The position numbers were made by a program, and so were the translations under genes. 64,000 nt of DNA from positions 1 through 64,000 of the forward strand of contig CAMBEQ010000011.1 of the NCBI GenBank assembly GCA_945865545.1, read 5' to 3'. Positions 5,309 to 14,680 of the stretch are shown piece after piece (positions within the stretch are counted from its first letter, which is position 1; every line of letters begins with the position of its first letter). This stretch comes from Sediminibacterium ginsengisoli (lineage in GTDB: Bacteria; Bacteroidota; Bacteroidia; Chitinophagales; Chitinophagaceae). Below the pieces are notes generated by a model. That model made no database searches. It was not told where the DNA came from and saw only the letters and a program-made list of their open reading frames with translations.

Positions 5309-6592
5309 TTAATAATCTACTGCGTAGTCTTTTTGAAATGGTTTTCCACTCCATGCTTTTCTTTGCGTCCATTCGGTAAAGGGGTTGGTCCAAAATTCAT
5401 GCGTGGCTTCTAAGCCTAGGGGTAAAAAAGCCAATGAAGTTAAATACATACTGCCTGTATTAGAATAAGAGTCGGTAATGGCTTCCTGTTGATTGCCAAT
5501 AAAACCAAGTGTAAGCCAGCCTTCCTTTGTAAATGTACTTGGGATAAAAATATTTTTAAAAACTGCAGTCAATGCACTTCTTACTTGCGCAGGTGCTATA
5601 GGTGTAGGCAGTTGATTGTCTAATGCTAATTTGGCCAATGGTTGAAAGGCACCCACTCGGTAGGTAGAGGATCGGCCTACCACGACAAAAGTACCTTCTG
5701 GTGAAATAAACCTTTCTTGAAAGGTAGCATAGCGTTGCATTCTTTTATAGGCTATTTCATATTCAGAAGAAGGTATGCGGTTTTTTATTCTATTTACACG
5801 CAGTATTTCTACCAACATAGGCTGTATCACAAATCCATTGTAATGATCAAAATGAAATTTTTCCCCATCCGAATACCATCCATCTCCTACATACCAGGAT
5901 TCTATTTTTTTAATTCCTTTATCTATTCTGTCCGCATCAAATGGCTTATCAATGAATAATAAAAAACTTTCAATCATCGCTGCAAACAAAACCCAATTAT
6001 TATTTGGGGGTTCTATTTTTCTTAGCTCCGTAAATTCTTTAATATAATTTTCTTTCGTCTTTTGACTTAGTGGCTCCCACAAAACTTTTGGTGCAGACAA
6101 AAGGGCTTGTGCTATAAATGCTGCATCAACCAAAGGCTGTCTATCCTTAGGGTTTCCCCAATATAAATAATCAGAACTATTAGGGTCCACTGCATTGGCT
6201 AAACTCTGCAAACTTTGTTCTTTTAATTTATTTCTTATTGCTGTTTCTTTTATAGCATCCTTAGTAGTATTGTTATCAGGTAAGGATAAAAAAGGAGCAA
6301 TGCCTACTAATAATCTTCCAAATGCTTCCATGTAGGCTACTTGAGTATTAAGATTACCCCAGGTGGGACTATAAGCCACTTTCATTTTTAATTTCAATTC
6401 ACCCTTATTCATATTCTCTAAAACAGGAGTAGCTATTTTATCTAAAAGGCCCACCCAGTAAGCACGATCCTGTGCTCCAGTAGTTTCTTTTTGATTGCTT
6501 ACGATTGTTGTGGCAGCCAGTGTATTAGCCGCAGGGATTAAGCCTAATGTACTTAACAAGGAGGACCACTTTAAAAAATTTCTTCTTTCCAT
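5309..6592 (-). CDS. DUF2264 protein with Tat-like signal
   Basis: This 427-aa protein has the N-terminus MERRNFLKWSSLLSTLGLIPAANTLA, an RR-x-FLK Tat-type leader. The rest matches DUF2264, an alpha/alpha-barrel-like family with WVLFAAMIESFLLF, then GDGWYSDGEKFHFDHYNGFVIQPMLVEIL and VVVGRSSTYRVGAFQPLA. These proteins occur in pectin and rhamnogalacturonan loci and resemble unsaturated-uronyl hydrolases in fold, but the activity is not firmly known. It sits between GH88 upstream and DUF4861 downstream on the same strand. Confidence 0.88.
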   Translation of the reverse strand: MERRNFLKWSSLLSTLGLIPAANTLAATTIVSNQKETTGAQDRAYWVGLLDKIATPVLENMNKGELKLKMKVAYSPTWGNLNTQVAYMEAFGRLLVGIAPFLSLPDNNTTKDAIKETAIRNKLKEQSLQSLANAVDPNSSDYLYWGNPKDRQPLVDAAFIAQALLSAPKVLWEPLSQKTKENYIKEFTELRKIEPPNNNWVLFAAMIESFLLFIDKPFDADRIDKGIKKIESWYVGDGWYSDGEKFHFDHYNGFVIQPMLVEILRVNRIKNRIPSSEYEIAYKRMQRYATFQERFISPEGTFVVVGRSSTYRVGAFQPLAKLALDNQLPTPIAPAQVRSALTAVFKNIFIPSTFTKEGWLTLGFIGNQQEAITDSYSNTGSMYLTSLAFLPLGLEATHEFWTNPFTEWTQRKAWSGKPFQKDYAVDY

Positions 6593-6641
6593 ATAATTGC
6601 TTCAATTAATAATATGGCTTTATGCTTATAGCCCATAGAAA

Positions 6642-7844
6642 TTATTTATTTAAATACCAATCTTTATATCTTTTCAAAGCTTCTAACAAATAGTAATCTG
6701 CATAAACCAAAGGCACGTCTATTTCTGAATTCAAGGGCAATGCACCTACGCAATGTTTTATTAAGAAACCACCATTCTCTCCCACTTTTGCAAGATAGGT
6801 ATCGCTGGATAAGGATTCCATCATTTTAACTCCAGCATTTATAAATTCATTTTTTTCCTTCCCAGTAGTAAATTGTCCTAATTCCATTAGCGCAGAAGCG
6901 GTAATGGCTGCAGCCGAAGCATCTCTTTTAGCAAGGGGTTGAAGGCCTGCATCAAAATCCCAATAAGGTACTTTGTCCTCTGGCATATTAGGATGATGTA
7001 AAATAAATTTTGCTATATTTTTTGCAAAATTTAAATATTTAATATTTTTCGTATCACGATACATCACAATAAATCCATACAAACCCCAAGCTTGTCCACG
7101 CGACCAAGCCGATGTATTGGCGGCTCCTTGATGGGTTGCTTTTTTTAATACTTTACCAGTTTCTAGATCATAATCTACCACATGATATGAACTAAAGTCG
7201 CTTCTGTAATGATTTTGGATGGTGGTATTGGTATGCGTTTCTGATATAGCTTGGTATTTGGGATCTCCTCCATGTTGGCTTACCCAATTCAACATTTCTA
7301 AATTCATCATATTATCCACAATAACAGGACAATTAAAATATTGATTCTTATTCCATGATTGAATGGATTTCATTTTTGGTTTATAGCGAGTGGCTAAAGA
7401 TTCCGCCGATCTAAAAATGATTTGCTTGTATTTCTCGTCTTTAAATAATCTGTAGGCATTACCATAACTGCAGTACATCATAAATCCTAAATCATGATTC
7501 TCTGTGAATGTTTGGTTGGATTCGATCACTTTTAAAGCACGTAAGGCTTCTGCTTTAATGGTTTCGTCATGTGTTTGTTCAAAGATGTATAATAGAGATC
7601 CAGGATAAAAGCCTGTACACCACCAAGTAATATGATTTAAAATAAGTTTATTGGTTGCTTTATCATAGGATTGAGGCAAGCTATCCTTGGGCACTTGCTT
7701 CATCATATACAAATATTGATTTTTTGCAAGGGTATAGTTATCGGTAATTAGTTTACTCATGACTTGATCTCTCTTACTCGTTTGAGTAAAGCCAAGGGTA
7801 CTTAACAAAATAAATAATAATAGCAGGGGTTGTTTTAAGTTCAT
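6642..7844 (-). CDS. GH88 unsaturated glucuronyl hydrolase
   Basis: This 400-aa secreted enzyme hydrolyses the unsaturated uronic acid left at the non-reducing end by polysaccharide lyases. Two aspartates correspond to the catalytic pair of Bacillus UGL: D118 in ENHDLGFMMY and D177 in VIVDNMMNLEML. The GAANTSAWSRGQAWGLYGF motif is also typical of GH88. I moved the start from the tracked 7892 to ATG 7844, because only then does the protein begin with a proper signal peptide (MNLKQPLLLLFILLSTLGFTQ). It is the first gene of the leftward operon and diverges from kduI. Confidence 0.92.
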   Translation of the reverse strand: MNLKQPLLLLFILLSTLGFTQTSKRDQVMSKLITDNYTLAKNQYLYMMKQVPKDSLPQSYDKATNKLILNHITWWCTGFYPGSLLYIFEQTHDETIKAEALRALKVIESNQTFTENHDLGFMMYCSYGNAYRLFKDEKYKQIIFRSAESLATRYKPKMKSIQSWNKNQYFNCPVIVDNMMNLEMLNWVSQHGGDPKYQAISETHTNTTIQNHYRSDFSSYHVVDYDLETGKVLKKATHQGAANTSAWSRGQAWGLYGFIVMYRDTKNIKYLNFAKNIAKFILHHPNMPEDKVPYWDFDAGLQPLAKRDASAAAITASALMELGQFTTGKEKNEFINAGVKMMESLSSDTYLAKVGENGGFLIKHCVGALPLNSEIDVPLVYADYYLLEALKRYKDWYLNK

Positions 7845-7894
7845 TAGTTTAGTTTTAAAAATAAAATTTACCTTTATTAATAGGGAGGCCAAAA

Positions 7895-7916
7895 TTTGCT
7901 GTAGTAATGTAGCAAA
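7895..7916. promoter_or_regulatory. Inverted repeat between GH88 and kduI
   Basis: TTTGCT and AGCAAA are arranged around a 10-nt spacer in the 123-nt divergent intergenic region. Its position would allow one regulator to control both uronate operons. No regulator gene is adjacent. Candidate only. Confidence 0.35.
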
Positions 7917-7967
7917 AAACTGGCAAATTAAAAAGTTTTTATACAGTAATTAGTAAAAATATTCTAT

Positions 7968-8798
7968 ATGCAAATAAGGTTTCAGCATAGTCCATTAGAG
8001 ACTAGCAAAATGAATACTGCTGAATTACGTTCTAATTTTTTAATACAGCTGCTAATGCTAGCCGGCGAAATAAACTTAGTCTATTCTCATTATGATAGAA
8101 TGATTGTAGGGGGTGTAATGCCTACCAATAAAAATATTGATTTGTCCAATGAAGAAGAATTAAAAGCTGAGTTTTTCTTAGAACGCCGCGAGCTAGGGAT
8201 TATCAATATTGGCGGTAAAGGAAAAATAATAACCGATGGGGTAGAATATGAAATAGAAAAATTAGCATGTTTGTATGTTGGAAAGGGTACCAAAAAAGTA
8301 ATTTTTTCTAGTGTTGATGAAAAGGACCCCGCTATGTTTTATTTATTATCTGCACCTGCACATCATGTTTATCCAACAACTAAAACGACAAAAGAACAAG
8401 CAGCACCAGTTATTTTAGGAGATTTTTCTACTTCTAATAAACGCACTATCTATAAATACATTCATAATGATGGCATACAAAGCTGTCAGTTGGTAATGGG
8501 TGTTACTATTTTAGAGGAAGGTTGTGTATGGAACTCCGTTCCGCCGCATACGCATACTAGACGAATGGAAGCTTATTTTTATTTTGATTTGAATGAGGCA
8601 CATCGTGTGATGCACTTTATGGGAGAGCCTCAGGAAACAAGACATATCGTTATTGCCAATAATGAAGCTATTTTATCAGCGCCTTGGAGCATGCATTTTG
8701 GTGTTGGTACATCCAATTATGGGTTCATTTGGGGAATGGCCGGCGAGAATAAGGAATTTACAGATATGGATCCGGTTGCCATAGCTAGTATTCAATAA
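7968..8798 (+). CDS. kduI: 5-dehydro-4-deoxy-D-glucuronate isomerase KduI
   Basis: This 276-aa enzyme converts 5-keto-4-deoxyuronate to 2,5-diketo-3-deoxygluconate in the cytoplasm, the step following spontaneous opening of the GH88 product. Length matches E. coli KduI (278 aa). The zinc site is complete: H194 and H196 in VPPHTHTRRMEAYFYF, E201, and H243 in APWSMHFGVGTSNYGFIWGMAGEN. Next-step genes (kduD, kdgK, eda) are not in the window. It leads a rightward operon and is divergent from the GH88 operon, tying the two halves into one uronate pathway. Confidence 0.96.
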   Translation: MQIRFQHSPLETSKMNTAELRSNFLIQLLMLAGEINLVYSHYDRMIVGGVMPTNKNIDLSNEEELKAEFFLERRELGIINIGGKGKIITDGVEYEIEKLACLYVGKGTKKVIFSSVDEKDPAMFYLLSAPAHHVYPTTKTTKEQAAPVILGDFSTSNKRTIYKYIHNDGIQSCQLVMGVTILEEGCVWNSVPPHTHTRRMEAYFYFDLNEAHRVMHFMGEPQETRHIVIANNEAILSAPWSMHFGVGTSNYGFIWGMAGENKEFTDMDPVAIASIQ

Positions 8799-8812
8799 AG
8801 CAGCAGGGGAAT

Positions 8813-9367
8813 ATGGCAACATTCAATTCAATCATGACTTTAAGATTAGCTAATGCATCAGAAATAGATATTATTTGGTCTATTTTACAGCAAGCCATAG
8901 CACAAAGGAAAAAGGATGGAAGTGACCAATGGCAAAACGGTTATCCCAATGAGCAAAAAATTGCTAATGACATTCATAATGGAGCAGGATATGTCGTTGT
9001 TAATAATGATACAATAGTGGCTTATGCTGCCATCATTTTTGGCATAGAACCTACCTATAATGAAATTAAAGGGAAATGGCTTTCCGATGGAAATTATGCC
9101 GCTGTTCACCGCGTAGCCACTTCTGATGAATTTAAAGGAAAGGGAATAGCCACTCAATTATTTTCAATGATTGAAGCTTTGTGTATTGATAAAAATGTAT
9201 TTAGCATTAAGGTGGATACTAATTTCGACAATGTACCCATGCTTAAAATTGTAAAAAAATTAAATTATACCTATTGCGGCGAAATATTCGTTAGTGGTTC
9301 TTCTAGAATGGCGTATGAAAAATTATTAAAGGAACCAAATAGTATTAATCAATCATCATCAAAATAA
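8813..9367 (+). CDS. GNAT family N-acetyltransferase
   Basis: This 184-aa protein has GNAT core features: an N-terminal LRLANASEIDIIWSIL start, the acetyl-CoA-binding motif A HRVATSDEFKGKGIATQLF (about 103-122), and the terminal VPMLKIVKKLNYTYCGEI segment. The substrate cannot be told. ATG 8813 is preceded by AGGGG five bases upstream, which supports that start over the internal ATG at 8834. It lies 14 nt after kduI and 5 nt before the esterase gene, in the same operon. Confidence 0.88.
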   Translation: MATFNSIMTLRLANASEIDIIWSILQQAIAQRKKDGSDQWQNGYPNEQKIANDIHNGAGYVVVNNDTIVAYAAIIFGIEPTYNEIKGKWLSDGNYAAVHRVATSDEFKGKGIATQLFSMIEALCIDKNVFSIKVDTNFDNVPMLKIVKKLNYTYCGEIFVSGSSRMAYEKLLKEPNSINQSSSK

Positions 9368-9372
9368 TTATC

Positions 9373-10179
9373 ATGAAATATATTTTATTTTTTTTCATAG
9401 CCCTTTATAGTAATTGTGTCTTTGCTCAAAAAACAGTCATTACCAACTTACCCTATTATCCAAAAAATGATACGAGTGATGCCTATAAAAAAAGTCAATG
9501 TAAATTAGATATCTATATTCCTAATAATAATAAATCATTACCTGTTATTGTTTGGTTTCATGGAGGCGGTTTAACAGCGGGGACTAAAGCAATTCCTGAG
9601 GAATTAAAAAGCGACAAATTTATTATCGTTTCTGTAGAATACAGATTAAGTCCCAAAGTGCATTCGCCAGTTTATATTGAAGATGCCGCGGAGGCTGTAG
9701 CTTGGGTATTTAACAATATTCAACAATTGGGTGGCGACACGAGTAACCTATTTTTATCGGGTCATTCTGCAGGAGGCTATTTGGCGATGATGTTAACTAT
9801 GGATGAATCATGGTTATTAAAAAGAAACATTGATGCCAATAAAATTAAAGCTATTATCCCTTTAAGCCCACAAGTAATTACACATTTTACCATTAGGGCG
9901 GAAAGTAAAATAAGTGAAATTCAACCAGTGATTAACGAGTTAGCGCCGATGAATTTTATTAAGTCAAATACACCTACTATTATTGATATTACGGGCGATA
10001 GAGAATTGGAACTATTTGGAAGATATGAAGAGAATGCCTATTTTGCAAGAATGATGAAATTGGCTGGAAATAAAAAAATATCACTTTTTGAATTACAAGG
10101 ATTTAATCATGGCGCCATGCTACTTCCAGGAATTCATTTAATGTTTCAAGAAATAGATAAAATTTTAAACAATAAATAA
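9373..10179 (+). CDS. Secreted alpha/beta-hydrolase (esterase)
   Basis: This 268-aa protein has a signal peptide (MKYILFFFIALYSNCVFAQ), the oxyanion motif HGGG (63-66), nucleophile S132 in SGHSAGGYLA, acid likely in DITGDRELELF, and catalytic histidine in GFNHGAMLLP. This is the hormone-sensitive-lipase/carboxylesterase arrangement (COG0657). It probably deacylates a small ester or decorated sugar in the periplasm, in keeping with the uronate locus. It sits tightly between GNAT (5 nt) and DUF2147 (4 nt). Confidence 0.88.
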   Translation: MKYILFFFIALYSNCVFAQKTVITNLPYYPKNDTSDAYKKSQCKLDIYIPNNNKSLPVIVWFHGGGLTAGTKAIPEELKSDKFIIVSVEYRLSPKVHSPVYIEDAAEAVAWVFNNIQQLGGDTSNLFLSGHSAGGYLAMMLTMDESWLLKRNIDANKIKAIIPLSPQVITHFTIRAESKISEIQPVINELAPMNFIKSNTPTIIDITGDRELELFGRYEENAYFARMMKLAGNKKISLFELQGFNHGAMLLPGIHLMFQEIDKILNNK

Positions 10180-10183
10180 ATAA

Positions 10184-10615
10184 ATGAAAATGAAAAAAAT
10201 AATCATCTTATTCTTCCTAGCATTTACTACAAGCACATTGATTGCGCAAGACTTAACCCAAGGACTTTGGTACAATGAAAAGAAAAGTGCAAAAGTTCAA
10301 TTTTATCTACAAGGAGATAAAATGTTTGGTAAAATAGTTTGGCTAAAAGATCCTTTATTAAATGGAAAGCCAAAACTAGATAAAAGTAATCCCGATGCGG
10401 CACTAAAAGTGAAACCCTTATTAGGATTAGTCTTTATGAAGGCTTTTACAAAAACTGAAAAAAATATTTGGGAAGAAGGTACTATTTATGATCCAGAGAA
10501 TGGTAAAACTTATCAATGTAAAATAACGATTGTCTCGCCTACTCAATTAGACGTACGTGGCTTTATAGGCTTTTCAATTATGGGAAGAACTTCTCATTTT
10601 ACCAAAGCCGATTAG
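10184..10615 (+). CDS. Secreted DUF2147 protein
   Basis: This 143-aa protein has a signal peptide (KKIIILFFLAFTTSTLIAQ) followed by a lipocalin-like DUF2147 domain: GLWYNEKKSAKVQFYLQGDKMFGKIVWL, then EEGTIYDPENGKTYQCKITIVSPTQLDVRGFIGFS. The family is periplasmic, of unknown function, and often met as a single copy. A second in-frame ATG at 10190 is an alternative start. It follows the esterase with only 4 nt between, so it belongs to the kduI operon. Confidence 0.9.
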   Translation: MKMKKIIILFFLAFTTSTLIAQDLTQGLWYNEKKSAKVQFYLQGDKMFGKIVWLKDPLLNGKPKLDKSNPDAALKVKPLLGLVFMKAFTKTEKNIWEEGTIYDPENGKTYQCKITIVSPTQLDVRGFIGFSIMGRTSHFTKAD

Positions 10616-10671
10616 ACACTGGATGAAGAAGTAATATCTATAATTATTTCCTTTATTCAAACATAAAAACG

Positions 10672-11157
10672 ATGAACATGAAAAAAGTATTATTAATGGC
10701 ATTGGTTGTTTTTTTTGGAATGGCAATAGTATCAAAAGCCCAAAATGCTACAGCTAAGCAGGGAGAAAAAATATTTCTTGAACATGCAGATGATTGCCTG
10801 CTTATTATTGAAAAAGAAGCACAAAGCATCGGCATCAAAGGCGTTGCCATTATGGCATTTATACCAGGTGATTCAACAATGGCTTGGGTATCAAAAATGA
10901 AAGTGGAAGGAGCTTTAACAAGAGATAAAATGAATTTCCTTGCTATCGCTAATTCCAAATCTTCAGAAATGGCGCTTACCTTAAAAAATAGTGGTAGTGG
11001 TGTAAGGCCGCTTTTACATGGTGAATTGGGATACCCAGGTGGGGTGATCAAAAAAGTAAATGTTGGTTATATCCTTGCCGCTTTTTCTGGTGGTCGTTCT
11101 GAACAAGATGTGGTGGCAGCAAGCAAAGGCTTGGAGGAATTATCGAAATACTTTTAA
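10672..11157 (+). CDS. Secreted GlcG/HbpS-like (DUF336-type) protein
   Basis: This 161-aa protein has a signal peptide (cleavage near SKAQN, residue 24). The mature part resembles the GlcG/HbpS family: an N-terminal helix AEDCLLIIEKEAQSIGIKGVAIMAFIP-like strand, then GGVIKKVNVGYILAAFSGGRSEQDVVAASKGLEELSKYF, where the GG-x-SEQD segment is the recognisable signature. HbpS proteins bind haem or sense redox state, and GlcG is linked to glycolate use; neither role is shown here. It is 56 nt after DUF2147, perhaps on the same transcript. Confidence 0.65.
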   Translation: MNMKKVLLMALVVFFGMAIVSKAQNATAKQGEKIFLEHADDCLLIIEKEAQSIGIKGVAIMAFIPGDSTMAWVSKMKVEGALTRDKMNFLAIANSKSSEMALTLKNSGSGVRPLLHGELGYPGGVIKKVNVGYILAAFSGGRSEQDVVAASKGLEELSKYF

Positions 11158-11160
11158 GAA

Positions 11161-12180
11161 TCAATGATGTGCGTGATCGTTTTTATAATGTTTCAATAAT
11201 TCATCGCCTCCAAAGTCATTTTGAAGATCTCGAATCACTGAATGTACGTGATTGGCATTATTTTGTGTGTTATCATATTCTATCAAAAAGGTAGGACCTT
11301 GAACACGATAGTAAGTGCCCTTGCCCATCATTGAATGACTATCACCCGCCCAGGAAAACCAAATATCTTCCAATCCATTTGCATGAATTTTTTTAAGCAT
11401 TGCTTCTGCAAGTAGTTTGGTGTATCGGTTTACGTATAGGCTAATTAACTGCAACATTAATTGTTGCTGTTCATTGGAAAGTTCTTTATATCTAATTCCT
11501 TCTGGATTGTTTAGCATTAAAATTCTTTTATCAAAACTGATAATTTCTTTATAGGCAATGGAATCAATAATGGTTTTTCTAAATTGGGATTCAGTTAAAG
11601 AACTCAATAATTTAAAACCCATTTCGGTTTCCTCTTTTAATACTTGCTTCCCTTTTTGCTTCCCACTAAGCACTATGCCAGGATTGGATCCTAAAAATCC
11701 AGGCGTTCCAGAAATGAGTGTTTGCTTTGAAAAAGAAAAATTAAAAGAAATATGATGACCCTCAAATCTCCATCCCCATATAGTTTTATCTGAAGGAATT
11801 CCAAAAATAGTTATATGATAATTACCCGTGTCTCTATAATGATCTTCAGGTTTGCGCATTTCCAATTCTTTTAACAACTGATCCAATTGCATAATATCTT
11901 TTGTTTTATGAAAGGCGGCATCTCCCAAACAAGTTTTTAATAAATCAAAAGCAGCTATTTTTTGGATATTATTCATTTCATTTAAAGTGATGCCTTTTCT
12001 ATCCATAGGTACAAAATGAAAATTATATCGTTCGTCTGTATCAAATGGGAATAGAGTTTCCACTTTTTGTTCTTTACTCAAAAGATCAATGAAATAATTA
12101 GCCGCATTCACCGCCTTTTGTGCGCTACTATTTAGACTCAATAGAATAAAACTGGCAACTAAAAAAATACATTGTTTCAT
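11161..12180 (-). CDS. Secreted DUF3500 protein
   Basis: This 339-aa protein matches DUF3500: ERYNFHFVPMDRKGITLNEMN, GHHISFNFSF, then SGTPGFLGSNPGIV and FSWAGDSHSMMGKGTYYRVQGPTFLIEYDNTQNNANHVHSVIRDLQNDFGGD, ending in a His-rich tail. The conserved His, Asp and Glu residues suggest a metal site, but the function of the family is not known. I chose ATG 12180 rather than the tracked 12243, because it gives a clean signal peptide (MKQCIFLVASFILLSLNSSAQ). It converges on the preceding gene with a 3-nt gap. Confidence 0.88.
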   Translation of the reverse strand: MKQCIFLVASFILLSLNSSAQKAVNAANYFIDLLSKEQKVETLFPFDTDERYNFHFVPMDRKGITLNEMNNIQKIAAFDLLKTCLGDAAFHKTKDIMQLDQLLKELEMRKPEDHYRDTGNYHITIFGIPSDKTIWGWRFEGHHISFNFSFSKQTLISGTPGFLGSNPGIVLSGKQKGKQVLKEETEMGFKLLSSLTESQFRKTIIDSIAYKEIISFDKRILMLNNPEGIRYKELSNEQQQLMLQLISLYVNRYTKLLAEAMLKKIHANGLEDIWFSWAGDSHSMMGKGTYYRVQGPTFLIEYDNTQNNANHVHSVIRDLQNDFGGDELLKHYKNDHAHH

Positions 12181-12307
12181 AAAAGTGTTTATTAAGATTA
12201 ACAAGTTAAGAAAAAGCGCTATATCTTTTGCTCTATTCATCACAAAACAGTAGCAAAGCAGCTTTTTATATGTTATATTCCATAAATTGCTTTGTTAACT
12301 ACTCATA

Positions 12308-14677
12308 ATGTCATTTTACTACAGATCAATTTTACGGTTATTGTTTTTTACAATGATCTCCTTTCAGGCTAATGCTCAAGAAAGCTATATAGCTAAAGGA
12401 ACTGTTATTGATTATGAAACTAAGCTGCCTATTAAACAAGTGAGTGTGGTTGTTCAAAGTTTAAGAACTGGAACTACCACCAATGATAGTGGTTATTTTT
12501 CTATCCCTATAAAATCATCAAAAGTAATTATTCAATTTACTTATATTGGCTATACTAGTATTAATAAAGAGTATATTTTTTTAGCAACTACTAAGCCCTT
12601 TCTAATTGAACTTAAAAGAGAGGCCACCCCTTCTTTAGATGATGTCACTGTGAAGGCATTTAAAGAACGCTCTAAATTAAAAACCACTGAAATGAATGTG
12701 GTAAGAATAAACCCAGAATCAATAAAACAAGGCCCCATTTTATTAGGGGAGGCAGATATTATTAAAGCATTAATATTACAACCAGGTATTACAAGCACTG
12801 GAGAAAGTGCTGGAGGTTTTAATGTACGTGGTGGTAATGCAGATGAAAATTTAGTTTTAGTGGACGGCGCTCCACTTTTTAATACTTCTCATTTACTTGG
12901 TTTTTATACTTCTCTAAGTCCAGATGTGGTTCAAGATATTTCATTATACAAAGGCGGGATGCCTGCAGAATATGGTGGCCGACTTTCCTCTTTACTTACA
13001 ATGAAAATAAAAAATGGGAATAAAGAAGAAATACAATACAACGGGGGTGTAGGTCCTATGAGCAGTCGTTTTTTTGTTAATGGGCCCTTGATTAAAAATA
13101 AATTAACCTTTACAAGTGGTTTCAGAACTGCTTATCCAAATTTTATATTGAATCAATTGGGTTCTAATTTTGGCAATAGCCGCGCTTCATTTTATGATGC
13201 TGTTTTAAAAGCCGAGTATACCATTAATGATAAAAATACTTTGTCTATTACTGGATACAGAAGCTTTGATAAATTTAAGTTTGATTCTACTATGGAATAT
13301 CAATGGGAATCTAATTTGGTGTCTTTAAATTTTAATTCAGAATTGAATTCAAAGCTAACTTTCAAGTTTAATGCCAATCGCAGTAATTTTTTTTCTACCA
13401 TCTTTGGATTGGATAAGGCATACGAATACTCACTTATTTCTAAAATAGATCAAACCCAGTTAAAACCAACATTTGTATATCATCCTGCAGAAAATCATAC
13501 CATTGAAACAGGCCTAGATTATATATTATATCAAGTATCCCCAGGGGCGCAAAAACCCAATTCGGTTTCAAGTAATATCATACCCATCACTATTCCAAAG
13601 GAGCAGGGGCGAGAAATGGCTGCATTTATTAGCGATAACATTGAAGTGAATAGCAAATTGTCGATACAATTAGGTTTACGTTATGTTGGATATGATTATT
13701 TAGGACCTAAAAATGTATACCAATATGAGCAAGGGTATCCCATGTCCAAAGAAACTATTTCTGATACTATACGATATGCAGCAAATAAAATAATTAATTC
13801 TGAACAAGGGTTTGAACCTAGAATTGCTATCAAGTATAGCTTATCTGATGTATTGTCATTAAAAATAAGTTATAATAGAGGTCAACAATTTTTACATTTA
13901 ATCTCTAATACGACTTCTATCTCTCCAGTTGACTTCTGGAAATTAAGTGATCCTTATATTAAAAAACAAATAGGGGATCAATATGCCACTGGTCTTTTTA
14001 GCAGCTTTGTCAATAATTTATATGAAGCATCAGTGGTAGTATATTATAAAACCACTCAAAACACCGTTCAATATAAAGACGGGGGGACGCTCTTATTGAA
14101 TCCTTATATAGAAAGTGCCTTATTAAATGCTAGAGGTAGAGCCTACGGAGTAGAAATGAGCGTTGCTAAAAACTTTGGAAAAGTAACTGGGCAAGTTAAT
14201 TACACTTATTCTCAAACACAAGTAAAAGTACTCAATACTTTCCCTTCTGAAATTGTAAATAAAGGTGCTTATTATTTTGCAGATATAGATAAACCGCATA
14301 ATCTAGCCATTATTGCAAAAATAAAATTACAGCGAGGTTGGACATTCAATACCAATTTCATTTTTACATCTGGCAGGCCTGCTACTTTCCCAGATGGTAA
14401 TTATTTATTTAATCAAAATGTAGTTTCTAATTATTCATTACGCAATTCAGATAGGCTCCCTGCTTACCATAGAATTGATGCAGGGTGGAGTTACAGTACT
14501 AAAATAAGTCCTGAGCAAAAGAAATACAGCACTTGGAACATTTCATTTTATAATTTATACATGCACGAAAATGCTTATTCTGTATATTTTAAAAATGTAA
14601 ATACCAGATTGCGTGCCTACCAACTTTCAATTATTGGAAGCATCATCCCATCTATCACCTGGAATTATAATTTCTAA
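12308..14677 (+). CDS. TonB-dependent receptor with carboxypeptidase-like domain
   Basis: This 789-aa outer-membrane receptor has a signal peptide (to about residue 24), a carboxypeptidase-regulatory-like domain (about 27-110), a plug domain (about 140-235: FNVRGGNADENLVLVDGAPLFNTSHLLGF, AEYGGRLSSLLTMKI), and a beta-barrel ending in an aromatic residue (ITWNYNF). It is not a SusC (too short, and no SusD follows). Receptors of this type paired with DUF4249 proteins are common in Bacteroidota; their substrate is unknown. The DUF4249 gene begins 3 nt after its stop. Confidence 0.93.
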   Translation: MSFYYRSILRLLFFTMISFQANAQESYIAKGTVIDYETKLPIKQVSVVVQSLRTGTTTNDSGYFSIPIKSSKVIIQFTYIGYTSINKEYIFLATTKPFLIELKREATPSLDDVTVKAFKERSKLKTTEMNVVRINPESIKQGPILLGEADIIKALILQPGITSTGESAGGFNVRGGNADENLVLVDGAPLFNTSHLLGFYTSLSPDVVQDISLYKGGMPAEYGGRLSSLLTMKIKNGNKEEIQYNGGVGPMSSRFFVNGPLIKNKLTFTSGFRTAYPNFILNQLGSNFGNSRASFYDAVLKAEYTINDKNTLSITGYRSFDKFKFDSTMEYQWESNLVSLNFNSELNSKLTFKFNANRSNFFSTIFGLDKAYEYSLISKIDQTQLKPTFVYHPAENHTIETGLDYILYQVSPGAQKPNSVSSNIIPITIPKEQGREMAAFISDNIEVNSKLSIQLGLRYVGYDYLGPKNVYQYEQGYPMSKETISDTIRYAANKIINSEQGFEPRIAIKYSLSDVLSLKISYNRGQQFLHLISNTTSISPVDFWKLSDPYIKKQIGDQYATGLFSSFVNNLYEASVVVYYKTTQNTVQYKDGGTLLLNPYIESALLNARGRAYGVEMSVAKNFGKVTGQVNYTYSQTQVKVLNTFPSEIVNKGAYYFADIDKPHNLAIIAKIKLQRGWTFNTNFIFTSGRPATFPDGNYLFNQNVVSNYSLRNSDRLPAYHRIDAGWSYSTKISPEQKKYSTWNISFYNLYMHENAYSVYFKNVNTRLRAYQLSIIGSIIPSITWNYNF

Positions 14678-14680
14678 TCC

